DNA of 44,225 nt from an uncultured Myxococcales bacterium (lineage in GTDB: Bacteria; Myxococcota_A; Polyangia; Nannocystales; Nannocystaceae): assembly GCA_902826865.1 (NCBI GenBank), contig CADEGN010000028.1, forward strand, positions 1 through 44,225. Reading direction: 5' to 3'. Below the pieces are notes generated by a model. The model ran no database searches and was not told the origin of the DNA. It worked only from the letters and a program-made list of their open reading frames with translations. The translations under genes were made by a program, and so were the position numbers. Positions 16,566 through 25,264 of this stretch are shown piece after piece (the stretch's first letter is position 1; every line of letters begins with the position of its first letter).

Positions 16566-17234
16566 GTGCTCACGAAAGCGAAGTTACTGATCGGACACAA
16601 CGCGACCGACGAGGGCACCGGGTTCCAGGGCTTCGCCGACGGCGATCCGTGGAGCTCGCTGGTCATCACCGGCCCCGACGCGGCGCCTATCGTGTCGATC
16701 ACGGCGGGTGACACCTTCTCCGACTTCGGCCTGACGGAGTTGTTCTTCGGGACGAACGAGCCGGCAAACGCCGAGGTGCCGATCCCAGAGGTGCTCGCGC
16801 GCTTGCCCGAGGGCACGTACACATTCACCGGTGAGATGGTCGGCGGGGACACGCAAGAGATCGTGGCGACGCTCACCCACGCGATCCCGGCGGACCCCGT
16901 GCTCACGAGCCCTAGCGAGGGCGCGACCGATGTCGATCCGGACGACACCCTCGTGCAATGGGAAGATATGACGACAGACATCGCGGGTAACGCCCTGACG
17001 ATCGTCGGCTACGAGGTGATCGTCGCAACGAAAGGCGGATCGGGCGTTTCCGCAGGGCTTCGCCCACCCGGTGTTCAGTATCTACGTGCCGGCGACGGCG
17101 ACGAGCATCGCGATCCCGCCGCAGTTCATGCACGCGGCGACCGAGTACGCGTACGAGGTGCTCGCGATCGAGCCGAGCGGGAATCAGAGGTTGAGTTCCG
17201 CAGTCTTCACGAACGATGTGAGCGGCGGTAGCGC
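16566..17234 (+). pseudogene. Decayed secreted Fn3-like protein, frameshifted
   Basis: Frame A encodes LLIGHNATDEGTGFQGFADG, LGLTELFF-like FGLTELFFGTNEPANAEVP, EGTYTFTGEMVGGD and VLTSPSEGATDVDPDDTLVQ, up to YEVIVATKGG. The continuing homologous text, PQGFAHPVFSIYVPATATS then PGTEYDYEVLAIE-like ATEYAYEVLAIEPSGNQ, is in the next frame from about 17050. A frameshift therefore separates the two near 17040-17055. The protein type (NATDGDTGFQ...LTELFFES...FTGxxVEG...VIVEREDG...EVLAIExSGNQT) is one I know as a secreted protein, but no signal peptide remains and the frame begins just after the CPBP stop. Both 5' loss and a frameshift point to a pseudogene. Confidence 0.7.
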
Positions 17235-17323
17235 GAGCGTGGGTCAGCCACGCTCGCTTCGTGCCGCGGTGGTGGGCCACGACAAGAGGTGGACCGAGCT
17301 GCTCGACAGTCCCCATGCAAGGT

Positions 17324-18187
17324 TCACTTGGGCCGGGCTCGCTCGACTTCTTTGGGGTGGAGCCAGGCGCGAAGCGCTCGTCGGGCGCGGAAGAGCCAGG
17401 ACTCCTCGACGGCGAAGAGCAGAGCGCTCTCATGACGACGAACGTCTCCCGTGGTATCCCAGCGACGACAGACCATTGCGCTACCTGGTTCGCGCGCGCG
17501 CATGTCGACCACTTGATGACGAGCACCAATCTCTCTGCTGAATCTGAGTAGAACGTCGTCGTTTTCGAAGGCAGCCGCGGATGGTTGAGGCGACCCCAAC
17601 GACGGGGCGCGCCAAGCTCTCCACTCGGCGCCCTCCGGACACTCGTCCGCGCGATTCGGTAGCGGCGGGAACAATGCCCAGGCAAGAAACTCCGCGAGCG
17701 ACCGCGCTTGGAGCACGATCACACTGGGGTCGTGGTCGACGAAGAAAACTGGTCCCCACGCTCCGCTCTCCGCATCAATTTCAACGGCCCACGAGTTGCC
17801 GCAGCCATCGGGAGCAATCTGAAGCCCGTGGACCAAAGACGTCGCGTACGGCCCCCATTCACCGCCGGTGAACAGGATCACTTCGGGCGACACATGGATT
17901 TCACATGCGCCCGCGATCAGGGCGGATATTTCGGGTGGGTGGGGACGGGGCGGACCCGGCGAGGTGGTCGTGATGTCGAAGTCCAGCCCGGCTGAGAAAC
18001 TCAGGAGTTCGCGAATCTCCGCCGGCAAACGCCTCGACAGCGAGGCTTCAAACCGATCGATCTCAGCGGCCGACAGACCCGGACGAGGTCGGATGATGAG
18101 CTGGTCCCCGTCCGCGTCGGGGTATTGGCACGCGAGCGCGCTCTCGATGACCTGGAGCGCGACACACGGGACGACTCGACGTGGAAT
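17324..18187 (-). CDS. SMI1/KNR4 (SUKH) family protein, start unresolved
   Basis: The frame is open from 18205 to the stop at 17324. SUKH landmarks: YPDADGDQLIIRPRPG, LSAAEIDRFEASLSRRLPAE, IRELLSFSAGLDFD, then SLVHGLQIAPDGCGNSWAVE, WGPVFFVDHDPSVIVLQARS and LAEFLAWALFPPLP. The C-terminal ~90 residues are a basic tail ending HPKEVERARPK. No ATG, GTG, TTG or CTG occurs before the conserved N-terminal block; the first NTG start is TTG 18028, which would delete the first helix. I mark ATT 18187 as a placeholder. It may have lost its start. It converges with the Fn3-like pseudogene and is divergent to the gene at 18181. Confidence 0.6.
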   Translation of the reverse strand: MPRRVVPCVALQVIESALACQYPDADGDQLIIRPRPGLSAAEIDRFEASLSRRLPAEIRELLSFSAGLDFDITTTSPGPPRPHPPEISALIAGACEIHVSPEVILFTGGEWGPYATSLVHGLQIAPDGCGNSWAVEIDAESGAWGPVFFVDHDPSVIVLQARSLAEFLAWALFPPLPNRADECPEGAEWRAWRAPSLGSPQPSAAAFENDDVLLRFSREIGARHQVVDMRAREPGSAMVCRRWDTTGDVRRHESALLFAVEESWLFRARRALRAWLHPKEVERARPK

Positions 18188-18732
18188 GCGTGAAGCCCAC
18201 GCGATTCACCGCGCGCATGGGGCAAGATGAGCAGCTGTTTCTCGCCGGCGCAAGCGTGATCAAGCCGACCTACCGGTGGTACGGAGTGCCGCGCGGCCAA
18301 CGAAAGCAGAGGGAGCTGTTCGGCGCTTGTCCGGTCGCGGACGCCAGCGGGAACTCGGCCTCGATCACAGAAGACGCCGGCATCGTCGCGACCAAGCCCC
18401 TGGATGCGTTACCGCTGCGGTCGTGCGGCTTGGGCACGACGCTGCGCGTCCGCGTCGTGGGCCTGAACCAGGCCGACATACGGCTCGAGGTCCATCGGGG
18501 CCACGAGCAGACCTTCGTCGAGGCCAAGGCCTTCGACAAGCAAGGGCGCGAATTCGACGGGCAGCTCGTCTGCGACATGACGGCTTGGCTCAAAGGGGTT
18601 GCGACCGACATGCCAGGCATGTGCGAAGTTAACGTCTCTCGCGAGACCTCGATGAACGCTGTCGTTGCCGACGAGATCTGCATCACGATCGCGGGCAGGT
18701 CACTCTGCGAAAAGCTGTTTCAGCACGGTTAG
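18181..18732 (+). CDS. Hypothetical protein, 183 aa
   Basis: GTG start at 18181; in-frame ATG 18217 is an alternative. No signal peptide or membrane helix. Recognisable only as a soluble protein with an alpha/beta pattern: LGTTLRVRVVGLNQADIRLE, FDKQGREFDGQLVCDMTAWL, DMPGMCEVNVSRETSMNAVV, ADEICITIAGRSLCEKLF. The stop (TAG 18730-18732) interlocks with the TAA of the convergent DAPG-hydrolase-type gene (18729-18731), which supports both frames as real. I do not recognise the family. Confidence 0.5.
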   Translation: MECVKPTRFTARMGQDEQLFLAGASVIKPTYRWYGVPRGQRKQRELFGACPVADASGNSASITEDAGIVATKPLDALPLRSCGLGTTLRVRVVGLNQADIRLEVHRGHEQTFVEAKAFDKQGREFDGQLVCDMTAWLKGVATDMPGMCEVNVSRETSMNAVVADEICITIAGRSLCEKLFQHG

Positions 18733-19387
18733 GGCTTTGGTCGTCGTCCGAGCTCCGCCTCGAACAGCACCGGAAGGAAGTGCTCGAGGTTGCCGACTTC
18801 TTCGACGTTGTGGGTGAGCCAGGCGTGGCCCATCGCGTCGGACAGCAAGCGCGGTCGGATGAGGGCGTTGAACGGCGCACGGAGGATCGGTGCGGTCATG
18901 CCAGCGATGAGGCAGTTGCGATAGAGGGTGCCGCCGGGGGTGCGCTCAAACGTGTACTCCATACGGACGACCTCGATGCCCGCCACCTGGTGGATGTGGA
19001 TGAAGCCCCCCTCGTCGAGCCGGATAACATCGTCAACGATGTCGACGCGCCACTGGGGATTGCGCGCGAAGTACTCCTGGATGCGCACCTGGGATCCCGG
19101 GCCCATGTTGCTGCCATCGTCGGCCCTGCGCACGTAGGTGAGCGCGACGTGATCGCGGGATGCCACGCGCGATAGCGGGGGATCGACGTGCCGGCGATCT
19201 CAACATCACCGTCCATGTGCTTGAACCACCACACGAGCATCTTGGGCGTGACGTCGCGGAGAATGTCGTGGACGATGGACCAACGCACGCGGCCGTCGGG
19301 CAGGTGCTCGGTCGAGGTCTCCGCGGACTCGACCGGCTTCATCGTCCACGGGATCTCGATCGGTGGCAGCAGCTCGGCGGCGGACAC
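18729..19387 (-). pseudogene. DAPG-hydrolase (PhlG) family protein, single-base frameshift
   Basis: Two frames make one protein of ~219 residues. The first (from 19387) gives VRWSIVHDILRDVTPKMLVW, WFKHMDGDVEIAGTS and PRYRAWHP; the second continues RDHVALTYVRRADDGSNMG, QVRIQEYFARNPQWRVDIVD, FIHIHQVAGIEVVRMEYTFE and AMGHAWLTHNVEEVGNLEHFLP. Adding one C to the C-run (ggg at 19157-19159 on +) joins them as WHPRDHVAL. The family hydrolyses C-C bonds of acylphloroglucinols; PhlG zinc ligands His129, Glu160, His270 and Glu274 correspond plausibly to the WHPRDH segment, the IQEYF Glu and the HNVEE pair. With both halves conserved, this is a very recent mutation or a sequencing error. Confidence 0.75.
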
Positions 19388-19466
19388 GGAACGATCGTAA
19401 CGGAGTCCGACCCGTCCTCACGACCGATGGCGTGGCGCAGCGACGATGGCGGGCTTCGGCAGTCGA

Positions 19467-20580
19467 TCAACCGCGCGGCGGGCGTTCGTACGGTACGCAC
19501 GTCGACGTCGCTGCTGCAGTCACTTTGATGCCCAGATCCGGGACCATGAGATCTGTGGTCCCGTCGTCGAGATCGATCGTGTACACCGCGGAGTTTGAGA
19601 AGCCGTCGAACGGGAACGACCACATCAGCCCGCCCCACTGCGCGACGCCACAGCCCGTGCAGCTGTCGTCGACGTCGATGTCGACAACTGGGGTTTCCCA
19701 GACCAAAGCGCCCGTGGCTGTGTCGAGTTCCGCGACCGAAGCGCCCCCATTGCCCTCGTAGACCAACGCGAGCAGGCGCGCCTCGCCGGTCCCGCTGAGG
19801 TCGGCTAGCAACTTCGGCGGGCTAACGTGGCCGACGAATTCGACCTCCATGGTATCGAGGTCGGTGACCCGCCTCAGCGTGACCGTGGTCATGGCGTCGG
19901 GCTCCTGCACGGACAGGAGATAGAGCCCTTCGGTGTCGGCATCGAGTGCGTCGGTGACGAACGTAAGCGATTCCGGGCCGTAGCCTTCGTTGTTGGCCTC
20001 GACAAATGCGGTCTCGGTGCAATCGAGCGAGTCCGGGTCGACGACGTAGATGCGCTTCCACCCATCGTCAGCGACCGCCAGCAGCCACAACATGCCGCTG
20101 CGATCGACGGTGAGCCCTTGCGGACTCGTGCCGGCGCACGCCGGCCATCCGAGCGAGGTCACCTCGAGGGTTTCGGGATCGAAGCGATGCAGCCCGGGTA
20201 CGATCAGCTCGGGTTCGACCTCAGCGGATTCCGACACCAGGTAGATCACGTCCCGCCCGGGGCGGTCGCAGCCGGGCTCACCTGTGGTGTCGTCGGCCCC
20301 GTCGGCGCCGGCGCCACCGACGTCGAAGAGCGACGGCGCGCCCGTGCTGCCAGCGTCGCCGGTGCTGCTCTCGGTCGTGGACGTGGACGTGGACGTGGCC
20401 GCGCCGCTCGTGCCGGCGGCCTCACCCGATTCGCTGGCGCCGATCGTGCCTGCCGGGCTCGAGGTCTCGCCGCCCGAGAACCCCACCCACGTGGGAGACG
20501 GGCGCGCTACAGCCGAGCACAAACGGGATGAGGATCAGCCGGGGCGCGCGCTGATGACCCCAGACGGGTGAGCTGGTCAT
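19467..20580 (-). pseudogene. Beta-propeller-like lipoprotein, copy A, frameshifted
   Basis: Near-duplicate of the intact gene at 29092-30186. The signal peptide MTSSPVWGHQRAPRLILIPF, VLGC (ATG 20580) is in one frame and the body, from FSGGETSSPAGTIGAS onward, in another. Compared with copy B there is one extra base in a G-run (cccc at 20481-20484 on +), a few codons after the lipobox Cys. The body has a Ser/Thr/Gly linker, then repeats like GLHRFDPETLEVTSLGWPAC, PQGLTVDRSGMLWLLAV, IYVVDPDSLDCTETAF and SCTGCGVAQWGGLMWSFPFD, which suggest a surface beta-propeller of SMP-30/YncE style. Without correction the mature protein would not be exported. Phase variation at the G-run is possible. Confidence 0.75.
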
Positions 20581-20707
20581 GCCCCGTTCATGCGGGTCGA
20601 CACCGCTCGCTTCATCGACGACTCCCGCGATGTTCACGCCGCCCCCGAGCATCCGGGACTGTCGAGATTCGCGGGCCTCCGCAGCAAGAGCGCGGCGGAA
20701 GCCCGAG

Positions 20708-21883
20708 TCACTCAGTGCAGCAGAACGTGAACGCCCCGGTTGCGGCGACGTCGCCCTCGGGTTCCGACATCTGCGTGACTAGGCACTGTGGCTCCGCCGC
20801 AGCGCTCATTGCAACCGACTGCCCAGTTGCGTCGACGCATTGCTCTGTCGCCGGGACCGACGCGACGGGCTCGCCGGCGCAGTCAGGATCTGCATACACG
20901 TAGATCTCGATGTCCCCGCAGCTTGCCATCCCCGAAGATCCGCACGCGCAAGTGCTGCACGTCCGCGTGTCGTCGACATCGGTCCAGAACACAGTCTTGT
21001 TCGAGTACGGCCCCGCCGGGCATTCAGCATCGCCATCCTTGTAGAGGCACCAATTCGACTCGAAGCCCTCTGGCAACGGTGGAATGCAGATCTCGCCGCC
21101 ATCGCACATCGGCGTAACGGTGGGCAGCCGGCACGTGGCAATCTCCGCTGTCCAGGACACCGGTGGGATCGTCTCGCTGCTTGTCTCCATGCACGATGCG
21201 CCGTACCCGTACCCTTCGTAGGACACAACGTTGAAGCGGATCTTTCCGTCGACGTTCAGGTTGATACAGCCAGGGGTGAGCGCATAGGACTCGCCGTCGC
21301 AATCGTACGAATCGTCGTCGCCGCCGCTATCCATGACACCCGTGCCACCGTAGCCCCCGCCGCCGTAGCTCGTGCCGCCGTAGCCCGTGCCGCCGGTGCC
21401 CGTTCCGCCGTAGCCCCCTGAGGTGGCGAACACCGCCGGCTCCCCGGTGATCACGGCGATGTAGCAGTCGTTGCCGCCCCCGCCCTCGAGCTGACAGGAG
21501 CATTCGCAGCTCGTCGGGGGGGGTGGGTTGAAACCGTCGAGTACGGTGGGGCCCTTCTCAGCGACTGCATCGGGACACTCCGGGGGTGCGTTTCCTGGTG
21601 TGACGCGCGCGTACGCGACCGGGCCGATCCATCCTTCGGGGGGTTCGGCGCTACACATGACGCACTGAGGCGCCCCGGCGTCGGAGCTGGCGTCACCGGA
21701 CGACGACGATGTGCTCGAATCGATTGGACCTGTTTCCGTGGTCGTCAACTCCTGGCCGGTCCCCGACGTGTCACTCGTGGTCGCGGCGGTGGTCTGCGCC
21801 GAGCCACCCTCACCACACGCGTTTAGAAACGCCAGCGCCCCGGCGAACAACGGCATCTTCGCAACGAACGCGCCCTCAGACAT
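20708..21883 (-). CDS. Cys-rich lipoprotein with Gly-Tyr repeats
   Basis: 391 aa. ATG 21883 has GGAGG at 6 nt. The signal MPLFAGALAFLNAC places the lipid Cys at 23. A Thr/Ser linker (residues ~24-60) is followed by CVMCSAEPPEGWIGP, YARVTPGN, CECSCQLEGGGGNDCYIAV, then a Gly/Tyr/Thr repeat (GGYGGTGTGGTGYGGTSYGG) and several Cys-containing modules (GCINLNVDGKIRFNVVSY, EGFESNWCLYKDGDAECP, TRTCSTCACGSSGMASC). It ends FTFCCTE. I know such proteins only as a myxobacterial outer-surface lipoprotein type of unknown function. The long upstream frame to 22102 lacks signal features. Confidence 0.75.
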   Translation of the reverse strand: MSEGAFVAKMPLFAGALAFLNACGEGGSAQTTAATTSDTSGTGQELTTTETGPIDSSTSSSSGDASSDAGAPQCVMCSAEPPEGWIGPVAYARVTPGNAPPECPDAVAEKGPTVLDGFNPPPPTSCECSCQLEGGGGNDCYIAVITGEPAVFATSGGYGGTGTGGTGYGGTSYGGGGYGGTGVMDSGGDDDSYDCDGESYALTPGCINLNVDGKIRFNVVSYEGYGYGASCMETSSETIPPVSWTAEIATCRLPTVTPMCDGGEICIPPLPEGFESNWCLYKDGDAECPAGPYSNKTVFWTDVDDTRTCSTCACGSSGMASCGDIEIYVYADPDCAGEPVASVPATEQCVDATGQSVAMSAAAEPQCLVTQMSEPEGDVAATGAFTFCCTE

Positions 21884-22263
21884 CACCCACCTCCAGCGTA
21901 CGAATCGACGCCGACCGACGCAGCCGGCCAACGAATCGTTCGTGCCTGAGGCTAGGCAGGCGCCGCAACGGGATCGGAATCCCCGCAGAAACCTGAGGGT
22001 AGGCTCGGGTTTGGCGAAAGGCGCGGACTGTGAGGTTGCGTGGCCGTTGCGGGCTGCGAACCTTGGGATGTACATCGGACCCGCTCGCGCCGCTGTCATC
22101 ATCCAGCGTTGAGCGGCGGACGCCGGCGAATAGGCGCCGTTCTTGCTGACTTACCATCCACATCATGCGCTATGTAACGCGACGGCGGTTGTGATTACAA
22201 ACGCGCCCGGCCCAGAACGCGGCGCGCGCGGGCGGGTGAGGCGGCCCTCGACCAACGTGAGCT
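21884..22263. other. Intergenic stretch without a recognised gene
   Basis: About 380 bp between the start of the Cys-rich lipoprotein and the stray cupin tail. It should contain the lipoprotein promoter. From about 22244 it already shares similarity with the sequence just downstream of the cupin gene (26212 onward). I see no RNA gene or coding frame I would support. Confidence 0.5.
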
Positions 22264-22350
22264 TCAGCTTTGATTGCACCGCACGCCGACCGCGAGCCAT
22301 CGCGGGCCTCCGCTGGTCGCGAGCACGCGGTGGGCGACGCGGTGTGGCGA
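22264..22350 (-). pseudogene. Stray 3' tail of a cupin gene
   Basis: Minus-strand reading gives AHRVLATSGGPRWLAVGV, RCNQS and TGA, matching the end of the intact cupin at 26230-26544 (RHRVLATSEGARWLAVHV, RQT, stop). DNA similarity extends past the stop on both sides (about 22244 and 26212: ccctcgacca then cgtgagcttcag). Only ~28 residues survive. It lies about 60 bp beyond the 3' end of the kinase-TPR gene, the same arrangement as the FGE tail beside the MYXO-CTERM gene. Confidence 0.75.
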
Positions 22351-22408
22351 CCGCGAGTCGCTGCTGCGCGCGGCGTGCCCGCCTTGTGCCGGTGATGGTC
22401 CGCGATCG

Positions 22409-25186
22409 TCACCGCGATCGTGCGTGCGCTTCGAGCCACGCCTCGACCTCGGCGAGATTAGCGTCTGGGCGTTCCGAGTTGCGATAGATCTCGCGCGCCC
22501 GCTCGGCGAGGTCGATCGCGCGGGCGCGGTCTCGGTGCGCAAGCCACAGTGCACGGGCGAGCAAGAACAGCGCGTCGGCTACGTGCAGCGCGGAGGACTC
22601 CGAGCGCTGGAGCTGCGCCAGCGTCCCCTCCGCGTGCATCACCGCATCCGTGAAGCGCCGCTGCGCGAGGGCGACTTCGGCGAGCCCTTGGAGACAAAGC
22701 GCGCGCTTTGGATGGTCCATGCCTAGCAATTTCTCGTAGAGCGCGAGGGCGCGTTCCCACCGCGTCCGGGCTCGCTCGTACGCGCCCGTCTGGAAGTCTA
22801 CCGCCGCGAGGCTGGCCAGACTCATCACGGAGTCGACATGCTCGGGGCCGAGCGTCTTCTCGTAGATCGCAAGCGCGCGCTCGTAGTGCCCCTTGGCCTC
22901 TGCGTACTTGCCCATCGAGTCATAGATGAAGGCGATATTGTGATGGTTCGTCGCGACCAAGGGATGCTCTGGGCCGACCGCCTTGCGTCGGATCGCGAGT
23001 GCTCGTTCGAGCAAGACCATGGCTTGCTCGTCCTCCTCCATGACCTCGTGCACGAGGGCGAGGTTGCTGAGGGTGTTCGCTACGCTGAGATGCTCCGGGC
23101 CGAGGGCGTTGTGCATGATCGCGAGCGCTCTCTCGTACAACGTCTTGGCTTGCCCGTGACGCCCGCTGCTGTGGTGGACGATCGCGAGGTTGCTCAGGCT
23201 CACTGCGATTTCGGGATGCCCCGGACCAAACGCGTTCTGGAATATCGCCAGCGCTCGCTCTTGCGAGGCCTGGGCGGCCTTTAGCTCACCCAGCCTCATG
23301 GCTATCGCGGCGAGGTTGATCAGGCTCACCGCGACCATGGGATGGTGCGCGCCGAGTGCGGTCTCGTAGAGGTTTAGCGCTCGCTCGCCCAGCACCTTGG
23401 CGTCGTCGTAGGCGCCCATGACCTCGTGTACGCCAGAGAGGTGAAGCAGGTGCTTTGCCCGACGCAACTCGGCCGGATCGGGCAACGTCGTGAGCACCAC
23501 TTCGGCGAGCCGCGACCAGCGTACCCCGTCGTCGTGCCGCGTCAGGTCGACCCCGACGGTGCGCACCAGTCCTTCCGCTGCCGCCCACGCCACCTCGGGG
23601 GAGCCGGCACGCGCGGCCTCGAAATACGCGAGCTCGAGCACTTGCTCGGCCTTCGCGAAGTCTCCCCTTCGCGAATGCAGCGCGCCGGCGACGAAGCGCG
23701 CTTGGGCGACCAGCGGCGGCCACTCGAGCGCCTCGGCTCGAACCAGGACCTCGAGCGCGGTCGCGAGGCCACGTTCGTACGCACCGGTGCGCTCCAACGT
23801 CATCGCCCTCGACAGCTCGGCACTCACGGCCCGCACCTCGTCGCGGTGATCGGCTGGTGGGCTCGGGAGACGCCGCAACCACTCGACGTCTCGGCACGGC
23901 GCGACGTCGCCGAGCTGGGCTGCACCCTGTACGGCTTTTTCCACGGCGCTGGCCTCCGCGCGCGACAGTTCCGCCACCAGCGCATCGAGTTCCATGCGGC
24001 GCTCGTCGAGGCACCACAGCCCGCGCTCGCGCGCGTCCTCGTCCCACGTTTCGTGCACGTCCGCAGCGATGCACGTCTCAGTGCGCGCGGTTTGCCAGGC
24101 AGCTGCGTAGTCGTCGAGCCACGGCATCACCCTGTCCGCAGTCTCTCGCGCATAACCCACGTTCGTTGCGAGCAGACCGTCTCGCAGTGCAGCGCGTGCT
24201 TCGTCGTTCCACGCCTCGGTGATGCTCTCTCCCGCCTGTTCGCATGCGGCGGTACGGCGCTTTCCATCGAACTCGTTCCATCCGGCGATCGCCGCGGGCA
24301 CCAGACCCACCAAGGCGGCGACCGCGAGCCCTCGGCGCCAGCGCGCCTGCGTGCGCCCGCGCTGCAGCGCTTCGAGCACCTCGTTCATCCCCGGCCAGCG
24401 CGCGCGCGGATCGATCGTCATTCCGCGCTCGAGCACGCGGCGCAGCCATCCCGGGACGGCGGCGCCAGCCGCTGCCGTCGGCCGGTCGCGCTCGAGCGCC
24501 GCGGCCAGCTCCGCCACGGTTTGCCCCGCGAACGGGCGCACCCCGTACAGGGCTTCCCACGCGGTGACGCAGAACGAGAACTGATCGCTGCGCTCGCTCG
24601 CGGTTTCCCCGCGAAGCTGCTCGGGTGCCATGTACGCGGGCGTCCCGATCAGAGTGCCGGTCACGCTCGCGTCCGCCACGTCGTCCACGGTGATCGGCGA
24701 CTCGGCGCGTCGCTCGGGCGAGACGGTGGCGCGGACCAAGCCGAAGTCCATGATGCGCGCTCGCTCTCCGTCGCCGCTCGATTCGACCATCATGTTGGCG
24801 GGCTTGAAATCGCGGTGGAGCAGGCCCGCGGCGTGGACCGCTCGGAGCCCGCGGCCGGCCTGGATCATCAGGCTGAGCACCATCGTCCACGGGCGTCGGC
24901 GCGCGCGAAGCCACGTGTCCAGCGTTTGCCCTCGCACGAGCTCCATCGCCAGCCACACGCGATTCCCGTCGGTGACGCCGACATCGTGAACCGACACGAC
25001 GGCCGAACGCGAGGGCGGATCGCTCGCGCGCGCCAGGGCCGCGACGAGGGACCGGCAGGATCGGCAGTTCGCCAAGTGGTGCTCGAGCGTGGATGGCGGG
25101 CCATCGTCGAGAGCGCCGGCCCGACCGAAGTAGGCGGCAAGTGAATCCTCGCTCGGGCAGGGCCCGACCCGTGGCTCGTCGCCCAC
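22409..25186 (-). CDS. Zinc-finger / kinase C-lobe / TPR protein, kinase N-lobe missing
   Basis: 925 aa from GTG 25186 (MGDEPRVGPCPSEDSL). Residues ~10-50 carry an anti-sigma-type zinc finger (HHLANCRSC). A Ser/Thr kinase follows at once but starts at VVSVHDVGVTDGNRVWLAME; the Gly-rich loop, the VAxK lysine and helix C are absent, about 70-100 residues short of the family. HRDFKPANMM (124-), MDFGLVR (DFG 147) and GTPAYMAPEQLRG remain. A membrane helix (RRGLAVAALVGLVPAAIAGW) lies at ~286-303, then a long helical region and at least six tetratricopeptide repeats of the ALAIxExxLGPEHPxVA type (C-terminal third). Without the ATP-anchoring lysine it is probably a pseudokinase or scaffold. It is divergent from the sigma factor at 25265, 78 bp apart. 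Confidence 0.8.
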   Translation of the reverse strand: MGDEPRVGPCPSEDSLAAYFGRAGALDDGPPSTLEHHLANCRSCRSLVAALARASDPPSRSAVVSVHDVGVTDGNRVWLAMELVRGQTLDTWLRARRRPWTMVLSLMIQAGRGLRAVHAAGLLHRDFKPANMMVESSGDGERARIMDFGLVRATVSPERRAESPITVDDVADASVTGTLIGTPAYMAPEQLRGETASERSDQFSFCVTAWEALYGVRPFAGQTVAELAAALERDRPTAAAGAAVPGWLRRVLERGMTIDPRARWPGMNEVLEALQRGRTQARWRRGLAVAALVGLVPAAIAGWNEFDGKRRTAACEQAGESITEAWNDEARAALRDGLLATNVGYARETADRVMPWLDDYAAAWQTARTETCIAADVHETWDEDARERGLWCLDERRMELDALVAELSRAEASAVEKAVQGAAQLGDVAPCRDVEWLRRLPSPPADHRDEVRAVSAELSRAMTLERTGAYERGLATALEVLVRAEALEWPPLVAQARFVAGALHSRRGDFAKAEQVLELAYFEAARAGSPEVAWAAAEGLVRTVGVDLTRHDDGVRWSRLAEVVLTTLPDPAELRRAKHLLHLSGVHEVMGAYDDAKVLGERALNLYETALGAHHPMVAVSLINLAAIAMRLGELKAAQASQERALAIFQNAFGPGHPEIAVSLSNLAIVHHSSGRHGQAKTLYERALAIMHNALGPEHLSVANTLSNLALVHEVMEEDEQAMVLLERALAIRRKAVGPEHPLVATNHHNIAFIYDSMGKYAEAKGHYERALAIYEKTLGPEHVDSVMSLASLAAVDFQTGAYERARTRWERALALYEKLLGMDHPKRALCLQGLAEVALAQRRFTDAVMHAEGTLAQLQRSESSALHVADALFLLARALWLAHRDRARAIDLAERAREIYRNSERPDANLAEVEAWLEAHARSR

Positions 25187-25264
25187 ACACCGACTATGCC
25201 GCGTTTCAGCCGCCGATTCGCGGGGCGGACGGCGCCGCCGAGCGCGGTGCGATACTCGCCCAAG

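Noticed and set aside
23426..25144. 572-codon + frame opposite the kinase-TPR gene
   Set aside because: Arg/His/Gly-rich antisense frame with no domain; the minus strand carries clear kinase and TPR motifs.
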